Source of the DNA: Fimenecus sp051881355
GTDB lineage: Bacteria; Bacillota; Clostridia; Oscillospirales; Acutalibacteraceae
Assembly (NCBI GenBank): GCA_051881355.1
Contig: JBJEPS010000043.1
Span: 1 to 61,405 of the forward strand
Reading direction: 5' to 3'
Length of the DNA stretch: 61,405 nucleotides
Translations under genes and position numbers: made by a program
Shown here: in pieces, positions 21,259 through 30,139 of the stretch
Layout: each line of letters opens with the position of its first letter
How positions within the stretch are numbered: position 1 is the first letter of the stretch
Notes under the pieces: model-generated
Seen by the model: the letters and a program-made list of their open reading frames with translations, nothing else
The model's database searches: none
What the model was told of the DNA's origin: nothing

Positions 21259-24204
21259 TCAAATATCAATGCCCAATGTGAGAATTTCAAACGGCTTATA
21301 CGGAATTTCGGCGCTTTCACGCTCAACATCTTCCAGCATATTCAACAGCTTTACCTTTTTCGGCAAGCGCAATGTACCGCGGTGTCCGTCGCATTCCGAC
21401 AATCGGACAACCACCATTTTGCCGTCCTCGGACAGTTTCATCGCCTGCAAGAACAAGCCGTCAAAGGTATTTTGGCAAGAAACATCTGCTTTTACAATCG
21501 GAATATTGTATTCCAAGGCGATTGGATTGATTTTTGCCGACACTGCGTCGCCCGCATGCGGCAAAATCAAATAGCAGAAACGGTGCACGCCCATATCGCT
21601 CGTCGGGTCGGGGCGAATGGTAGCACGCAAAAGGCTTAATGACATTGTGTTTTCGTCAAAGCCGACGCCGTATTTGCAGTCGTTTATGAGTGCCACGCCG
21701 CCATCGGTTTCCGCAAGGTCGCACCACTTATGATGGCAGACTTCAAAGCGTGCTTGTTGCCATGAAGTATTTTTGTGTGTTTCGCGCTTGATAAATCCCG
21801 CACCGAGGTCGCAAGTCGCCTCTCGCGTTAACACGTTGCACGAAAATTCTGCTTTGGCAAGTCGATGCTTTTCACGCCAATCCACCAAATTTTCGACTTC
21901 AATCCCGCGCGACTGACGGAACAGCCGAATGTACCGTTTCCAAGTGCTTTGTCCGATTTGTAAAACACATGCAAATACGGCAACCTCATCGTTTTTCTCG
22001 GTCAGATGCAACGGCTCCGAAACGGTCGGAAACACCGGTTTCTCCTTATAATTCGGAAGAATATCCCACGCGTCATACACACCGGGCTTGTCCTCAAAAA
22101 AACTCAGCTTGTTAAAATCACCGTTCACCCATTCGCGGGTTAGAGTTTTGTCATACAGCGACAGTATACTGCCGTCGGGCGCAAAGCGGATTTTATAATA
22201 CGGGGTTTCCGCCGATTCACCGTCTGCAAAGCACCATTCGCCCGCGATGCCGACACTTCGTTTGATTTCGCCGTTTTGCAAAGGCGGCAAATTCGGAAAG
22301 CACCAAAAACCTTTTTTGCCGTACCGCGTGCTGTCACCGTTTTCATTTTCAACAAAGGTTAAGTTTGTACGTGGAAAATTCAAGGAGTTAAAATACTGCG
22401 TACCGGTTCCGATGATTTCATCAAGCGTCCTGTCAATTGCTTCGTAATCCGCCATGGCATCGCGGTAGACAGGTGTGATGTGGCTGCCCGGTAAAATATC
22501 GTGGAATTGGTTAATTAACAGTTTTTTCCAACACGCACGCAATTTCTCTTGCGGATAGGGTTTTCCGGAGAGCGCACGCAGGGTGGAAATAATTTCCGCT
22601 TCGCGCAGTTTGTATTCCAGTTTGCGATTTGCTTTTTTGAGTTTTGCTTTGGTGGTAAATGTCCCGCGGTGCATTTCCAAATATAACTCGCCGTCCCATT
22701 TTTGCAGGTTGGAATTGTCTTTCAAATTCTTCTCTAAAAATGCTTCGGCGCTTATGTGCTCAGTTTTTGGCATAATCGAAAGCTTTTCGAAACGGTGCAT
22801 CAGTTCAATCATTTCTTCCGTACACCCACTGCCGCCATCACCGTAGCCGAACATAGACAAGGTTTGCCCGCCTGTATTTTTATCCTGATAAGCTTCCCAA
22901 TTCTCCTGAATTTGCGATGGCATATTCCAAGTAATAAAATGCGTAGGTGGCACACAGGCATAGACCTCACTACCGTCGATTCCCTTCCAAATAAAGTTGT
23001 TGTGCGGAAAACGGTTGGTGTCGTTCCAAGTAGACATCTTATTGGAAACAAAATAATCTACGCCGCTTTTTTTAAGAATTTGCGGCAAAATCCAACTGTT
23101 GCCGAACACATCGGGAAGCCAACAATTCTGCACGGTTTTGCCGAATTTTTCACGAAAATACCTTTGTCCGTACAAGCATTGACGAATCAGACTTTCTGCC
23201 GCGGGAATGTTACAGTCGGGCTCCACATACATAGCGCCCACGGGTTCAAACTGCCCTGCGGCGATTTTTTCTTGTAACTCCGCAAACACTTCGGGGTAAT
23301 ATTTTTCTAATGTTTCATAGGTATACGCTTGGGTGTGGGTGTATTTAAAATCAGGATACCGATCCATTAAACGCAACTGGATAAGCACCGTGCGCAAATT
23401 CTTTTGCACGGCGTGAATGCGGCGCCAGTAGTATGCAATATCCAAATGCGAATGGGCAATCAGCGCGACATCGCCGCTACCCTTGTAATCGTCGTTTTGA
23501 TAAATCACTTCGTCCACATAGCGTTTGGCATCAAGAAGACCGGGGAGTGTATCGTCCTCAAAGTCGATTAAATTCAAGGCGTTGTTCATTTCGCGGTTTA
23601 AAAACGCGCGGTAATCCTCGTTAAACAAATCACTGCTTGCAATATCAGAGAGCAGCTCCAAATCATAAACCAAATCTAAAACTTCATGGTTCACCGTTGC
23701 AAGATATGCACCCTCAAAAATTTGGCGGCAGCCGCGTACGGACAGCGATTCGGGATTGCGCTCATCGTCAGGCTTGGAACGGTTATAGCCCTGCATTTCA
23801 AAATGCAGTTTTTCGCAATTCGGCTCCATATAAGGGGAAAGCAAAATGCGGTCGCGGTTCGGGTCAACACCGCCAACATATTTGCCGTTGACTTTCACGA
23901 TAATTTCAGCCGCGGTTTTTAAGGTAAACCACAGCTCCTCTCCACGGAAATCGTCGGGAATGACAATATCCCCGCGAATAAACGCCGTCCCGTCGGGGGT
24001 AAAGTACATATCCCCTTTTTGAAGCGGTCGGTAATCGTCGGAATAGTATTCATATTCCATTTCGGCAACCTGGCGCGCGTCGCGGATTTGCAAGGTTTTG
24101 ATTTCATAGGTTTTCCTGTAAATATGCCGTTTGAGCCAGCCGAAGCGCAAAGCCGTCCATTCTTCGAGACGCATACTGCGGCGTGTAACTTTGATATGTG
24201 CCAT
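21259..24204 (-). CDS. Alpha-mannosidase, glycoside hydrolase family 38
   Basis: Retaining zinc-dependent alpha-mannosidase, 981 aa. The N-terminal carbohydrate-binding-like region (1-240) precedes the catalytic (beta/alpha) barrel. The zinc site is AHSHLDIAYYW (His251/His253, Asp255). The nucleophile aspartate is in CWLPDVFGNS (Asp365). A HSHLD variant in place of HxHxDxGW is common in bacterial members. C-terminal beta domains follow. No signal peptide, so it should trim mannosides in the cytosol. The start ATG 24204 has AGGAG. It is the last gene of phosphohexomutase / NifU-like / GH38, 11 bases behind the NifU-like gene. Some GH38 members act on other substrates, so linkage specificity is open. 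Confidence 0.93.
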   Translation of the reverse strand: MAHIKVTRRSMRLEEWTALRFGWLKRHIYRKTYEIKTLQIRDARQVAEMEYEYYSDDYRPLQKGDMYFTPDGTAFIRGDIVIPDDFRGEELWFTLKTAAEIIVKVNGKYVGGVDPNRDRILLSPYMEPNCEKLHFEMQGYNRSKPDDERNPESLSVRGCRQIFEGAYLATVNHEVLDLVYDLELLSDIASSDLFNEDYRAFLNREMNNALNLIDFEDDTLPGLLDAKRYVDEVIYQNDDYKGSGDVALIAHSHLDIAYYWRRIHAVQKNLRTVLIQLRLMDRYPDFKYTHTQAYTYETLEKYYPEVFAELQEKIAAGQFEPVGAMYVEPDCNIPAAESLIRQCLYGQRYFREKFGKTVQNCWLPDVFGNSWILPQILKKSGVDYFVSNKMSTWNDTNRFPHNNFIWKGIDGSEVYACVPPTHFITWNMPSQIQENWEAYQDKNTGGQTLSMFGYGDGGSGCTEEMIELMHRFEKLSIMPKTEHISAEAFLEKNLKDNSNLQKWDGELYLEMHRGTFTTKAKLKKANRKLEYKLREAEIISTLRALSGKPYPQEKLRACWKKLLINQFHDILPGSHITPVYRDAMADYEAIDRTLDEIIGTGTQYFNSLNFPRTNLTFVENENGDSTRYGKKGFWCFPNLPPLQNGEIKRSVGIAGEWCFADGESAETPYYKIRFAPDGSILSLYDKTLTREWVNGDFNKLSFFEDKPGVYDAWDILPNYKEKPVFPTVSEPLHLTEKNDEVAVFACVLQIGQSTWKRYIRLFRQSRGIEVENLVDWREKHRLAKAEFSCNVLTREATCDLGAGFIKRETHKNTSWQQARFEVCHHKWCDLAETDGGVALINDCKYGVGFDENTMSLSLLRATIRPDPTSDMGVHRFCYLILPHAGDAVSAKINPIALEYNIPIVKADVSCQNTFDGLFLQAMKLSEDGKMVVVRLSECDGHRGTLRLPKKVKLLNMLEDVERESAEIPYKPFEILTLGIDI

Positions 24205-24215
24205 ATTTCAACTCC

Positions 24216-24449
24216 TTATGTATCCCAAAAGTACGGTTTTTTACGCACGGCGTTTACCGTGACGCGTTTGCCCAAATCTTTTTCAATTTCCTGTTCAATC
24301 CAACACACACAGCGGTCTAAAATTAAGCATTTGGAGCATTCGCCCTGAAACACAAGCGTCAGCACATCGTCTTGAAGCTCTGCAAAACGCACTTCGCCGC
24401 CGTCGCCTTGAATTTTCGGTCGAATTACAGATGCAATGTACTCTTCCAT
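24216..24449 (-). CDS. NifU C-terminal domain-like small protein
   Basis: 77 aa matching the NifU C-terminal domain: IRPKIQGDGGEVRFAELQDD, then a cysteine motif GECSKC (Cys38, Cys41). The classical domain has GaCxxCP to carry an Fe-S cluster. Here two extra cysteines (Cys47, Cys49) follow in LDRCVC. It would act as an Fe-S scaffold or carrier. It is placed tightly between the phosphohexomutase gene (4-base gap) and the GH38 mannosidase gene (11-base gap), without any nif/suf gene nearby. Why it is co-transcribed with sugar enzymes is unclear. Confidence 0.85.
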   Translation of the reverse strand: MEEYIASVIRPKIQGDGGEVRFAELQDDVLTLVFQGECSKCLILDRCVCWIEQEIEKDLGKRVTVNAVRKKPYFWDT

Positions 24450-24453
24450 CGGT

Positions 24454-26094
24454 TTATTCTCCTATCGTATCATGTATCAAATTTCGGAGGGATTGCAAGG
24501 TCGCATTTGCCGTTTCTTCGTTTTCGCCGCAGACGGAATAATAGATTTTCAGCTTTGGTTCCGTGCCCGAGGGGCGCACCGCCAGCCAACTGCCGTTGTC
24601 AAAAATGAATTTTAAAACATTTTCTTTCGGTAGGTCGTCCACGCCGACGGAATAATCGATAACGCGCTCTACGCCGTCAAAGGCAGTTTCTCCTGCCGCG
24701 CGGAAGGCGGACATAATCGTACGAATTCTCTCCGCGCCGTCTTTGCCTTTGAGCGTAAAGGAATCCAACGCGTCCAGATAAAACCCATACTGTGCATATA
24801 ATTCGTGTAAGGCGTCCACAAGCGTTTTACCGTTTGCCTTGTGGTACGCCGCCGCTTCACAGATAAGCATCGACGCAACAACGGCATCTTTGTCGCGTGC
24901 ATGTGTACCGACCAAGTACCCGTAGCTTTCTTCATATCCCATTACAAACGCATTTTCACCGCTTTGCTCATAGCGATTGATACGGTCGCCGATATATTTA
25001 AAGCCTGTCAGCGTTTCAACGATTTGCAACCCATAGTTTCTCGCAATATTTGCGCCCAAATCGTTGGTTACAATCGTTTTGACAAGAGTGGATTTTGCAT
25101 TTAATGTGTCTTTTTTGAAGCGCAGAACAAAATCCGCAAGCAAGGCGCCTACCTGATTGCCCGTCATCAATACATAAGCGTTGTTATGACGGACGGCAAT
25201 ACCGACACGGTCACAGTCGGGGTCCGTGCCGAGCACCAAGTCCGCGGTTTCACGCTCTGCTTTTGCAATGCCGAGCGTCAAAGCGTCTTTTTCCTCGGGA
25301 TTGGGTGAGCGAACGGTGGAGAAATCCCCGTCAGGCACTTCCTGTTCAGGCACAACAGCCACATCATACCGCGCAAGAATACGACGTACGGGGATATTGC
25401 CCGTACCGTGCAAAGGCGTGTAAACCACCTTTAAACCGTTGGTTTCGGTATACAACTCCTGCTGTTTTACTGCCGCCAAAAATGCATTGAGCACCTCGTC
25501 GCCGACAGACTGAATCAAACCGCTGGTGCAAGCGACCTCATAATCCAAATGCGGCACAGCACGCAAATCTGTAATCGCGTTTACATACGCAATCACTTTA
25601 TCGGCATATTCGGGTACTAACTGACAACCGTTTTGATCATAGACCTTATAGCCGTTGTATTCTTTCGGATTGTGGCTGGCAGTAATGACGATACCTGCTG
25701 TGCAGTTCAAATGTTTGACAGCAAAGGACAAAACGGGTGTGGGCATGATTTGGTTGAAAAGAAACACAGTAATCCCTTTTGCCGCCAGCACCTGCGCCGC
25801 ACTTTTTGCAAATTCGGTGGAGTTGTTACGGGAATCAAATGCAATCACAACGCGTTTCTCACCGCCGAATTCTGCCAAAAGATACTCGGCAAGCCCCAAC
25901 GTTGCTTTGCCGACGGTATATTTGTTCATACGGTTCGGTCCTGCACCCATAATACCGCGCAACCCGCCCGTGCCGAACTGCAAATCCTTATAAAAACGGT
26001 CTTCCAATTCTTTTTCATCCGTAATTTTTAAGAGTTCCTGCTTGGTCTCATCATCAAACAAAAGCCATTCATTGTATCGTTCGGTATAAAGCAT
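24454..26094 (-). CDS. pgcA: Phospho-sugar mutase (phosphoglucomutase/phosphomannomutase family)
   Basis: 546 aa alpha-D-phosphohexomutase that interconverts hexose 1- and 6-phosphates. The phospho-serine loop GIVITASHNPKEYNGYK puts the catalytic serine at about residue 140. The metal loop TDPDCDRVGIAV, the sugar-binding loop MGYEESYGY and the phosphate-binding RPSGTEPKLKIYYSV near the end are all present. Length and motifs match the long Firmicute PgcA form rather than GlmM. Leads the operon with a NifU-like gene and a GH38 mannosidase, which suggests it channels released mannose or glucose after phosphorylation. The symbol is by family resemblance. Confidence 0.9.
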   Translation of the reverse strand: MLYTERYNEWLLFDDETKQELLKITDEKELEDRFYKDLQFGTGGLRGIMGAGPNRMNKYTVGKATLGLAEYLLAEFGGEKRVVIAFDSRNNSTEFAKSAAQVLAAKGITVFLFNQIMPTPVLSFAVKHLNCTAGIVITASHNPKEYNGYKVYDQNGCQLVPEYADKVIAYVNAITDLRAVPHLDYEVACTSGLIQSVGDEVLNAFLAAVKQQELYTETNGLKVVYTPLHGTGNIPVRRILARYDVAVVPEQEVPDGDFSTVRSPNPEEKDALTLGIAKAERETADLVLGTDPDCDRVGIAVRHNNAYVLMTGNQVGALLADFVLRFKKDTLNAKSTLVKTIVTNDLGANIARNYGLQIVETLTGFKYIGDRINRYEQSGENAFVMGYEESYGYLVGTHARDKDAVVASMLICEAAAYHKANGKTLVDALHELYAQYGFYLDALDSFTLKGKDGAERIRTIMSAFRAAGETAFDGVERVIDYSVGVDDLPKENVLKFIFDNGSWLAVRPSGTEPKLKIYYSVCGENEETANATLQSLRNLIHDTIGE

Positions 26095-26121
26095 TTGAAC
26101 ACCTCACTTAAATTTGCACCT

Positions 26122-26150
26122 ATTTTACTGCAAAAGAACATCAAAATCAA
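26122..26150 (-). promoter_or_regulatory. vegetative promoter of phosphohexomutase/NifU/GH38 operon
   Basis: TTGATT, 17-base spacer, TAAAAT on the minus strand, about 30 bases from the start codon. Confidence 0.72.
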
Positions 26151-26193
26151 CAAAAAAACAGAAATAAATTTGGTATGCAATTCTGCTATTTTA

Positions 26194-26202
26194 TGGTATA
26201 CT
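26194..26202 (+). promoter_or_regulatory. extended -10 promoter of GH36 gene
   Basis: TATACT at 26197-26202 preceded by TGG (extended -10); the -35 region is poor. It directs transcription of the GH36 gene, divergent from the mutase operon. Confidence 0.5.
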
Positions 26203-26242
26203 GGTTTTATTATCCGTTTACGGAGAAAACTTGGAGGAAATT

Positions 26243-27895
26243 ATGGAAAAATTTAAATTGCAGTTGGAATACAAGGTCGGCAAAACTGTGTATTCGACCA
26301 ATTTGTTTGAAACCGAGCATTTTAAAATCGAATATAAGGCGTTCTGCGACCATCTCATTTTAAATCTGCACGCTGCTATGCCGTTGACGATTCAGCACCT
26401 TGCAGTAACTGTGCCCTATACCTTTATGCAAAATGACCGCGTATTTTTAAACGGGTATCAGTCGTGGACAGACTGCCGCGAATACTTTATTGATGATAAG
26501 CCGCCGTGTCTGGCGCCGTATGTCAAGCCGTATGTGATGGCAACCTCTATGCGCTCTGCCGGCGACTACACTTTTGTAGAATACGATAAACGTCCCGGGC
26601 ATTTTCATGGATTTTCCTACGGCTATGTGCGGCGAGAGGAAACCTATGACCTGTTCGCTTCGCTGAATGAGCGCACGGGCTACACGATTTTCCGTTTTGA
26701 CTGTCCCGACAACACCGTCACGGTGGTAAAGGATTTGGAAGGCGTTGAATTCACGGGCGATTATGAAGTGCTGAACTTTGTACATTTGACAGGCACGGAA
26801 AATGCGGTATTTGACAAATGGTTCTCGCTTCTCGGGATTCCGAAAGCGACCGCACCCGTCAAAAACGGTTACACCACTTGGTACAACTATTATCCGAATA
26901 TCAATGAAACGATTGTCAGCAACGATTTGGAAGCCCTTTCAAAAGTTGACGCGGAAATCGATATTTTCCAAATCGATGACGGGTTTCAAACCAATGTCGG
27001 GGACTGGCTGTCGGTAGATGTAAAAAAATTCCCCTGCGGTATGAAAGTGGTTGCCGATAAAATTCACCAAAAGAACATGCAGGCAGGACTTTGGCTTGCG
27101 CCGTTTGCTGCACAGTATGTGTCTGAGGTTGCTAAGTCGCATCCCGACTGGATTATTCGTCACCAAAACGGCAGACCGGTTCGCTGTGGTTTAAACTGGG
27201 GCGGCTTTTATGCATTGGATATTGAAAATCCCGAAGCACGCGAATATATCCGCCATTTCTTCGATGTCGTTTTAAATGACTGGGGCTATGACCTTGTGAA
27301 GCTCGATTTCCTCTATGCCGCCGCCATTATCCCGAATCACGGCAAAACCCGCGGGCAGTTGATGTGCGAAGCGATGGACTTTTTGCGTGAATGCGTCGGC
27401 GAAAAGCAAATTCTTGGTTGCGGCGTACCGATGATGCCTGCCTTCGGCAAGGTGGATTACTGCCGCATCGGTGCGGATATGGGGCTTTCGTGGCATCGAA
27501 GCAATAAGAGCCACCGTGAAGATGTATCCTCCATTAACGCACTTGGAAATTCGATTTTCCGCCGTCAGTTGGACGGCAGAGCCTTCCGCAACGACCCGGA
27601 TGTCTTTTTGTTGCGTGATAAGAACATGCATTGTAATTTTGAACAGCGCAAAATCATTTCCACCGTCAACAAGCTGTTCGGCAGTGTGCTGTTTATTTCC
27701 GATAATGTAGACGCCTACAACCAACTGCAAATGCAGGCACTGCTAAAGGCTTTCCGTAAGGACGATATTGAAATTTTGCGCGCGGAATTCTCCGCCGAAC
27801 AGCGAAACGCCGTGGAAATCGATTACACCGAAAACGGTGAAAAGAAATTCTTCCGTTTTGATTTGCAGAACGGGAAAGTGCTGTCGGAGATGTAA
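26243..27895 (+). CDS. Alpha-galactosidase-type glycoside hydrolase family 36 protein
   Basis: 550 aa from ATG 26243; the GGAGG for this start lies inside a spurious upstream TTG extension. An N-terminal beta domain (1-205) includes FLNGYQSWTDCREYF. The barrel has TTWYNYYPNINE and IDIFQIDDGFQTNVGDWL. The nucleophile aspartate is in LVKLDFLYAA (Asp355) and the acid/base in CRIGADMGLSWH (Asp412). Shorter than classical raffinose alpha-galactosidases (about 720 aa), so it belongs to a compact GH36 subgroup. No signal peptide, hence cytosolic. Removes alpha-galactose or related alpha-GalNAc; which one is not decided. Divergent from the mutase/GH38 operon, with 148 bases between. Confidence 0.9.
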   Translation: MEKFKLQLEYKVGKTVYSTNLFETEHFKIEYKAFCDHLILNLHAAMPLTIQHLAVTVPYTFMQNDRVFLNGYQSWTDCREYFIDDKPPCLAPYVKPYVMATSMRSAGDYTFVEYDKRPGHFHGFSYGYVRREETYDLFASLNERTGYTIFRFDCPDNTVTVVKDLEGVEFTGDYEVLNFVHLTGTENAVFDKWFSLLGIPKATAPVKNGYTTWYNYYPNINETIVSNDLEALSKVDAEIDIFQIDDGFQTNVGDWLSVDVKKFPCGMKVVADKIHQKNMQAGLWLAPFAAQYVSEVAKSHPDWIIRHQNGRPVRCGLNWGGFYALDIENPEAREYIRHFFDVVLNDWGYDLVKLDFLYAAAIIPNHGKTRGQLMCEAMDFLRECVGEKQILGCGVPMMPAFGKVDYCRIGADMGLSWHRSNKSHREDVSSINALGNSIFRRQLDGRAFRNDPDVFLLRDKNMHCNFEQRKIISTVNKLFGSVLFISDNVDAYNQLQMQALLKAFRKDDIEILRAEFSAEQRNAVEIDYTENGEKKFFRFDLQNGKVLSEM

Positions 27896-27918
27896 TACCG
27901 ACAAACATATATAAATAC

Positions 27919-27945
27919 ACCCCCGTTGAATAACGGGGGTTGTCT
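27919..27945 (+). terminator. probable terminator of GH36 gene
   Basis: A 9-bp stem ACCCCCGTT / AACGGGGGT with loop GAAT; the following T-tract is short (TGTCTT). It may also serve the converging small gene. Confidence 0.55.
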
Positions 27946-28247
27946 TAAAACTTTTCTTCTGTTAAGCTGTCCTTTCTTTCCGAAAACAATTCCTGTTCCC
28001 ACCGAGCACCCAATCGAAATGCATATAGAAATAAATCTTCCTGTTCTGCCAAATTAAGTTCTGTTTGCAACGAGCAATACATTTGAAAGTCTTGCAACTG
28101 TTTATTATCTAAATCCGAACACAGTTGCGTACGGATTCTCTCTTGTTGATTCAGCAAATTTGTATATGCCTTTTTTTCTGCACTGCAAGCGTAACTGCGG
28201 TCTATCGGGCAAATATTACCATAGTAGAAATCCTTTAACACAGACAT
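27945..28247 (-). CDS. Small protein, DUF6809-like
   Basis: 100 aa, soluble. The N-terminal KDFYYGNICPIDRSY and the late LFLYAFRLGARWEQELF fit a family of short Clostridia proteins (I recall it as DUF6809), with pattern YYGNI-P near the start and FxxGFRLGAR near the end. No function is known for that family. The middle is helical and Gln/Glu/Leu-rich. The start has AGGAG upstream. It stands alone between the GH36 gene and a repeat-rich non-coding stretch; the family name is from memory and unverified. Confidence 0.72.
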   Translation of the reverse strand: MSVLKDFYYGNICPIDRSYACSAEKKAYTNLLNQQERIRTQLCSDLDNKQLQDFQMYCSLQTELNLAEQEDLFLYAFRLGARWEQELFSERKDSLTEEKF

Positions 28248-28342
28248 TCCGTTATTCTCCTTATTTTTTATATCATTCTATCACAAATATTCTCGTTTTT
28301 TGTGTTAAAGGTCAGAATATAATAATATATCTTTTACACAAT

Positions 28343-28373
28343 CGTAAGGCAGGCGTGGAAGCCCGCCACTACG
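28343..28373. repeat. GC-rich inverted repeat in the non-coding stretch
   Basis: CGTA...TACG bounds a segment containing GGCAGGCG and CCCGCC. It is an imperfect hairpin, a relative of the other modules in this 28248-28634 gene-free stretch. Confidence 0.4.
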
Positions 28374-28432
28374 CAAAATTTCGTGCGTGCGTAGGGATGA
28401 TTCACTTGTCACCCGTTTGAATTTGGTGTTTT

Positions 28433-28465
28433 TACGGAACAACACTAAGGTTGTTCCCTACGATT
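28433..28465. repeat. dispersed hairpin repeat, copy 1
   Basis: TACGGAACAAC, loop ACTAAG, GTTGTTCCCTACGATT. The stem is GGAACAAC/GTTGTTCC. Same bounding sequence as copies at 28512 and 58115 but different arm sequence. Confidence 0.75.
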
Positions 28466-28511
28466 TACAGGGACGCTTGCGTGTTGCGTCTGTTTTGATT
28501 CGATATATATT

Positions 28512-28538
28512 TACGGAACGGTCAAGACCGTTCCCTGC
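28512..28538. repeat. dispersed hairpin repeat, copy 2
   Basis: TACGGAACGGTC, then GACCGTTCCCTGC. The stem is GGAACGGTC/GACCGTTCC. It begins like copy 1 but ends CTGC instead of CTACG and runs straight into a second module. Confidence 0.72.
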
Positions 28539-28565
28539 ACGGCGAGAGTTTGTCCCCCGCCCTAC
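28537..28565. repeat. companion module of the dispersed repeat, copy 1
   Basis: GGCGAGAGTTTGTCCCCCGC followed by CCTAC. A near-identical module (GGCGAGAGCAAGCCCCCGCC, then CTAC) lies at 58019-58046. Confidence 0.65.
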
Positions 28566-28580
28566 CAATTCATAGATACT

Positions 28581-28616
28581 AAAAGACCGCGAACAGGCGT
28601 ACTGTTCGCGGTTTTC
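28581..28616 (-). terminator. terminator of the gerABC-MGMT operon
   Basis: A perfect 11-bp stem ACCGCGAACAG/CTGTTCGCGGT with 5-base loop; TCTTTTAG follows on the minus strand. Confidence 0.82.
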
Positions 28617-28634
28617 GTGTTTTTTATAGTAATT

Positions 28635-28949
28635 TTAATTGCAGTCAAAATTCCACCGATATTTTTGCAAATCCACAAAGCCGTCATCACTGACTTCCAC
28701 GCCCTCTTGGCGCAGGCGGCGGATTTGCTCATTTTCCCCGCCGAACACAAAGGCGCTCGACACACGCCCCTGCCGATTGACAACGCGGTGGCATTTGATG
28801 GTTTCAGGGTCGGGATTTTGATGCAAAGCATACCCCACCACACGTGCAAGGCGTGGGTTGCCTGCCAAAAATGCCACATCGCCGTAGGTGGCAACACAGC
28901 CTTTCGGAATTTTGCGGACAATCTCATAAATTTTTTCAAACGTGTTCAT
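28635..28949 (-). CDS. MGMT-family DNA alkyltransferase-like protein
   Basis: 104 aa, only the DNA-binding/active-site domain of O6-methylguanine-DNA methyltransferases. Motifs: YGDVAFLAGNPRLARVVGYA (helix-turn-helix), then NPDPETIKCHRVVNRQGRVS. The alkyl-accepting cysteine (Cys53) is present, which separates it from ATL proteins that have Trp there. The proline of the usual PCHRV is replaced by Lys52. The start is ATG 28949; the longer open frame to 29135 lies inside gerC in another frame. It sits 38 bases behind gerC on the same strand, so probably co-transcribed with the germination operon. Confidence 0.85.
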   Translation of the reverse strand: MNTFEKIYEIVRKIPKGCVATYGDVAFLAGNPRLARVVGYALHQNPDPETIKCHRVVNRQGRVSSAFVFGGENEQIRRLRQEGVEVSDDGFVDLQKYRWNFDCN

Positions 28950-28987
28950 CACATCACCGTCAATATTGTACAGCAAAACGGGATAAA

Positions 28988-30139
28988 TTACAAGTTTTCC
29001 ACACCGTTGCCGACACGGCTGATTTCCGCTTTCGTCTCGACCTGATATTGCACAAAAGGCAAAACCGTTTTCCAATCGGTTATATTTGCCTTGTAAAAAC
29101 GCGGATGCAAGCGCATAAACCGCATCCCGAAGCAAAACGGGTCAGAGTGCATCTCCGAAAAGCAATACGAAAGGTTTTTATTGAGCAAATCCGTAATATA
29201 GATTTCTGCCTGCTTTTGCGTTTCGATAATATAGGCTTCATCCACCGAGAAAGGCTTATCCGTTTTGTTTTCAATCACATCTAAATACAATTTTACTTTT
29301 ACACGAAAGGAAACCGTACCGTTTTCCACGGTGGGTTTTATATGCGTACTGCACTTTTTAATGCGCAGTACGGTTTCAGACGCAAACGCTTCATTTTTTA
29401 TGGAAAACACACCGCTTTGCGCCTCATCACTGAGGAGCAACAGCGCTGTAATATCCTCGTCTTTCAGTTCATACCGCATACAGTCCTTATCGAACAAACC
29501 GACGGACAGCATTTGAATTTTACTTTCTTCTTCTTCGCCGCTAACACGCAATATCGGCAAAACCGCATCGGCGGTATCCGAGTCCAATGTATTGATTAAG
29601 TTGTAAAGCTCGCGGCTGAGAATGTTGGAATTAAACCGCTCCGCCTGCAAAATATCCTCAATACTGTCTGCCGCCAACACACTTTCGCCCATTTTGGCAC
29701 CGACCAGCTCCTCTGCCGTTGTATCGGAAATCGCTACCAACACCGTGGCGCGGTTTTGCACATTGCGGACGAAATAATCCAAATAGCCGTGCAAACCGCT
29801 TTCTGCGGTTTCTCTGCCGAACACAATCAGGCGATTTTGCGAAAGCAACGGCATTTTACCGACCGTTTCGGCGGCATTGGAAACGGCTTCGGCAATCGTT
29901 GCGCCCTCTACAGTTAAGGAATTGACGATATCCCCCGGGTTTGCACCGCTGTTGGGATTCCCTGTCATTTCCGTATTGAGCGTTTGCAAGGTTACACGCA
30001 CACCGCCGTCTTCTTTTCGGTCAATGCCGATTGCCTGCACAATCAATCGATTTTTAAGCTCTCCCGTAGAAAAATCACAGCCTGAGAGCAGCGTACAAAG
30101 CAAGAAAATCGGCACAAGAATTTTACTCAGCTTGCGCAT
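28988..30139 (-). CDS. gerC: Spore germination protein GerC, Ger(x)C family lipoprotein
   Basis: 383 aa lipoprotein subunit of a GerA-type nutrient germinant receptor. Signal peptide MRKLSKILVPIFLLCTLLSG with lipidated Cys21. The N-domain begins LKNRLIVQAIGIDRKEDG, the standard Ger(x)C opening. Later come GKMPLLSQNRLIVFG and, towards the end, SVDEAYIIETQKQAEIYITD. The start is ATG 30139, behind GGGGAGG; an extension upstream exists but overlaps gerB further. It overlaps gerB by 17 bases. Located on the outer surface of the spore inner membrane by family knowledge. Confidence 0.93.
   Translation of the reverse strand: MRKLSKILVPIFLLCTLLSGCDFSTGELKNRLIVQAIGIDRKEDGGVRVTLQTLNTEMTGNPNSGANPGDIVNSLTVEGATIAEAVSNAAETVGKMPLLSQNRLIVFGRETAESGLHGYLDYFVRNVQNRATVLVAISDTTAEELVGAKMGESVLAADSIEDILQAERFNSNILSRELYNLINTLDSDTADAVLPILRVSGEEEESKIQMLSVGLFDKDCMRYELKDEDITALLLLSDEAQSGVFSIKNEAFASETVLRIKKCSTHIKPTVENGTVSFRVKVKLYLDVIENKTDKPFSVDEAYIIETQKQAEIYITDLLNKNLSYCFSEMHSDPFCFGMRFMRLHPRFYKANITDWKTVLPFVQYQVETKAEISRVGNGVENL

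Noticed and set aside
28248..28634. CRISPR array
   Set aside because: The repeats are few, irregularly spaced and hairpin-like with varying arms, with no constant spacers and no cas genes.
28950..29135. N-terminal extension of the MGMT-family gene
   Set aside because: It overlaps gerC in another frame and lacks any conserved residues; ATG 28949 starts the recognisable domain.
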